DNA of 12,961 nt from Clostridia bacterium (GTDB lineage Bacteria > Bacillota > Clostridia > Oscillospirales > Butyricicoccaceae). A program made the position numbers and the translations under genes. Below are positions 12,960 to 12,961 of the stretch, piece by piece. Location: the NCBI GenBank assembly GCA_017407765.1, contig JAFQVZ010000072.1:1-12961 (forward strand), given 5' to 3'. Position 1 is the first letter of the stretch. Each line of letters starts with the position of its first letter. The notes beneath the pieces are model-generated. The model was not told the origin of the DNA, searched no databases, and was given only the letters and a program-made list of their open reading frames with translations.

Positions 12960-12961
12960 AA

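Overview
The window looks like a chromosomal segment of a low-to-moderate GC Gram-positive bacterium of the class Clostridia (gut Oscillospiraceae/Ruminococcus-like is my guess). The main reasons are the Firmicutes gene order ylxM-ffh-rpsP-khpA and rimM-trmD, strong GGAGG ribosome sites before most genes, clear sigma-A style promoters with 17-nt spacers, a DUF1540 protein and the clostridial look of several proteins. No rRNA, tRNA, CRISPR array, insertion sequence or phage gene is visible. There is no gene-free stretch over 300 bases; the longest gap (10899-11107) holds two divergent promoters.

Left part (1-3900): the start of a diaminopropionate ammonia-lyase gene runs off the left edge on the minus strand. 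It follows a MATE efflux gene with a strong promoter and terminator. Divergent from that gene are a small tandem DUF1540 cysteine-rich protein and, behind its own promoter, a Wzx-like polysaccharide flippase. The flippase converges with the next block on a shared bidirectional terminator.

Middle (3915-10973, minus strand): this is the conserved signal-recognition/translation cluster, but it is broken up. ylxM-ffh-rpsP-khpA is transcribed from a near-consensus promoter at 10945-10973 and ends at a terminator at 8591-8625. A GNAT acetyltransferase and a second MATE transporter, each with its own terminator, come next. Then rimM-trmD restarts from its own extended -10 promoter and is followed by a lipoprotein that has the beta-lactamase/serine-hydrolase fold signature but has lost all its catalytic motifs. 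rplS, the usual gene after trmD, is not there.

Right part (11032-12961): divergent from ylxM is lgt, the lipoprotein diacylglyceryl transferase, fused in frame to a thioredoxin-like CPHC domain. A perfect Shine-Dalgarno and ATG are kept at the junction, so the locus may make both a fusion and a free thioredoxin. Convergent with it are a GNAT acetyltransferase and, directly upstream of that, a 68-residue lipoprotein carrying the GGADGPT sodium-site signature of the OadB/GcdB decarboxylase beta subunits.

Themes: membrane and secretion biology (SRP, Lgt, two putative lipoproteins, three MOP-superfamily transporters). The best candidates for something undescribed are the Lgt-thioredoxin overlap, the OadB-signature lipoprotein and the degenerate serine-hydrolase lipoprotein. 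I see no complete new multi-gene system.
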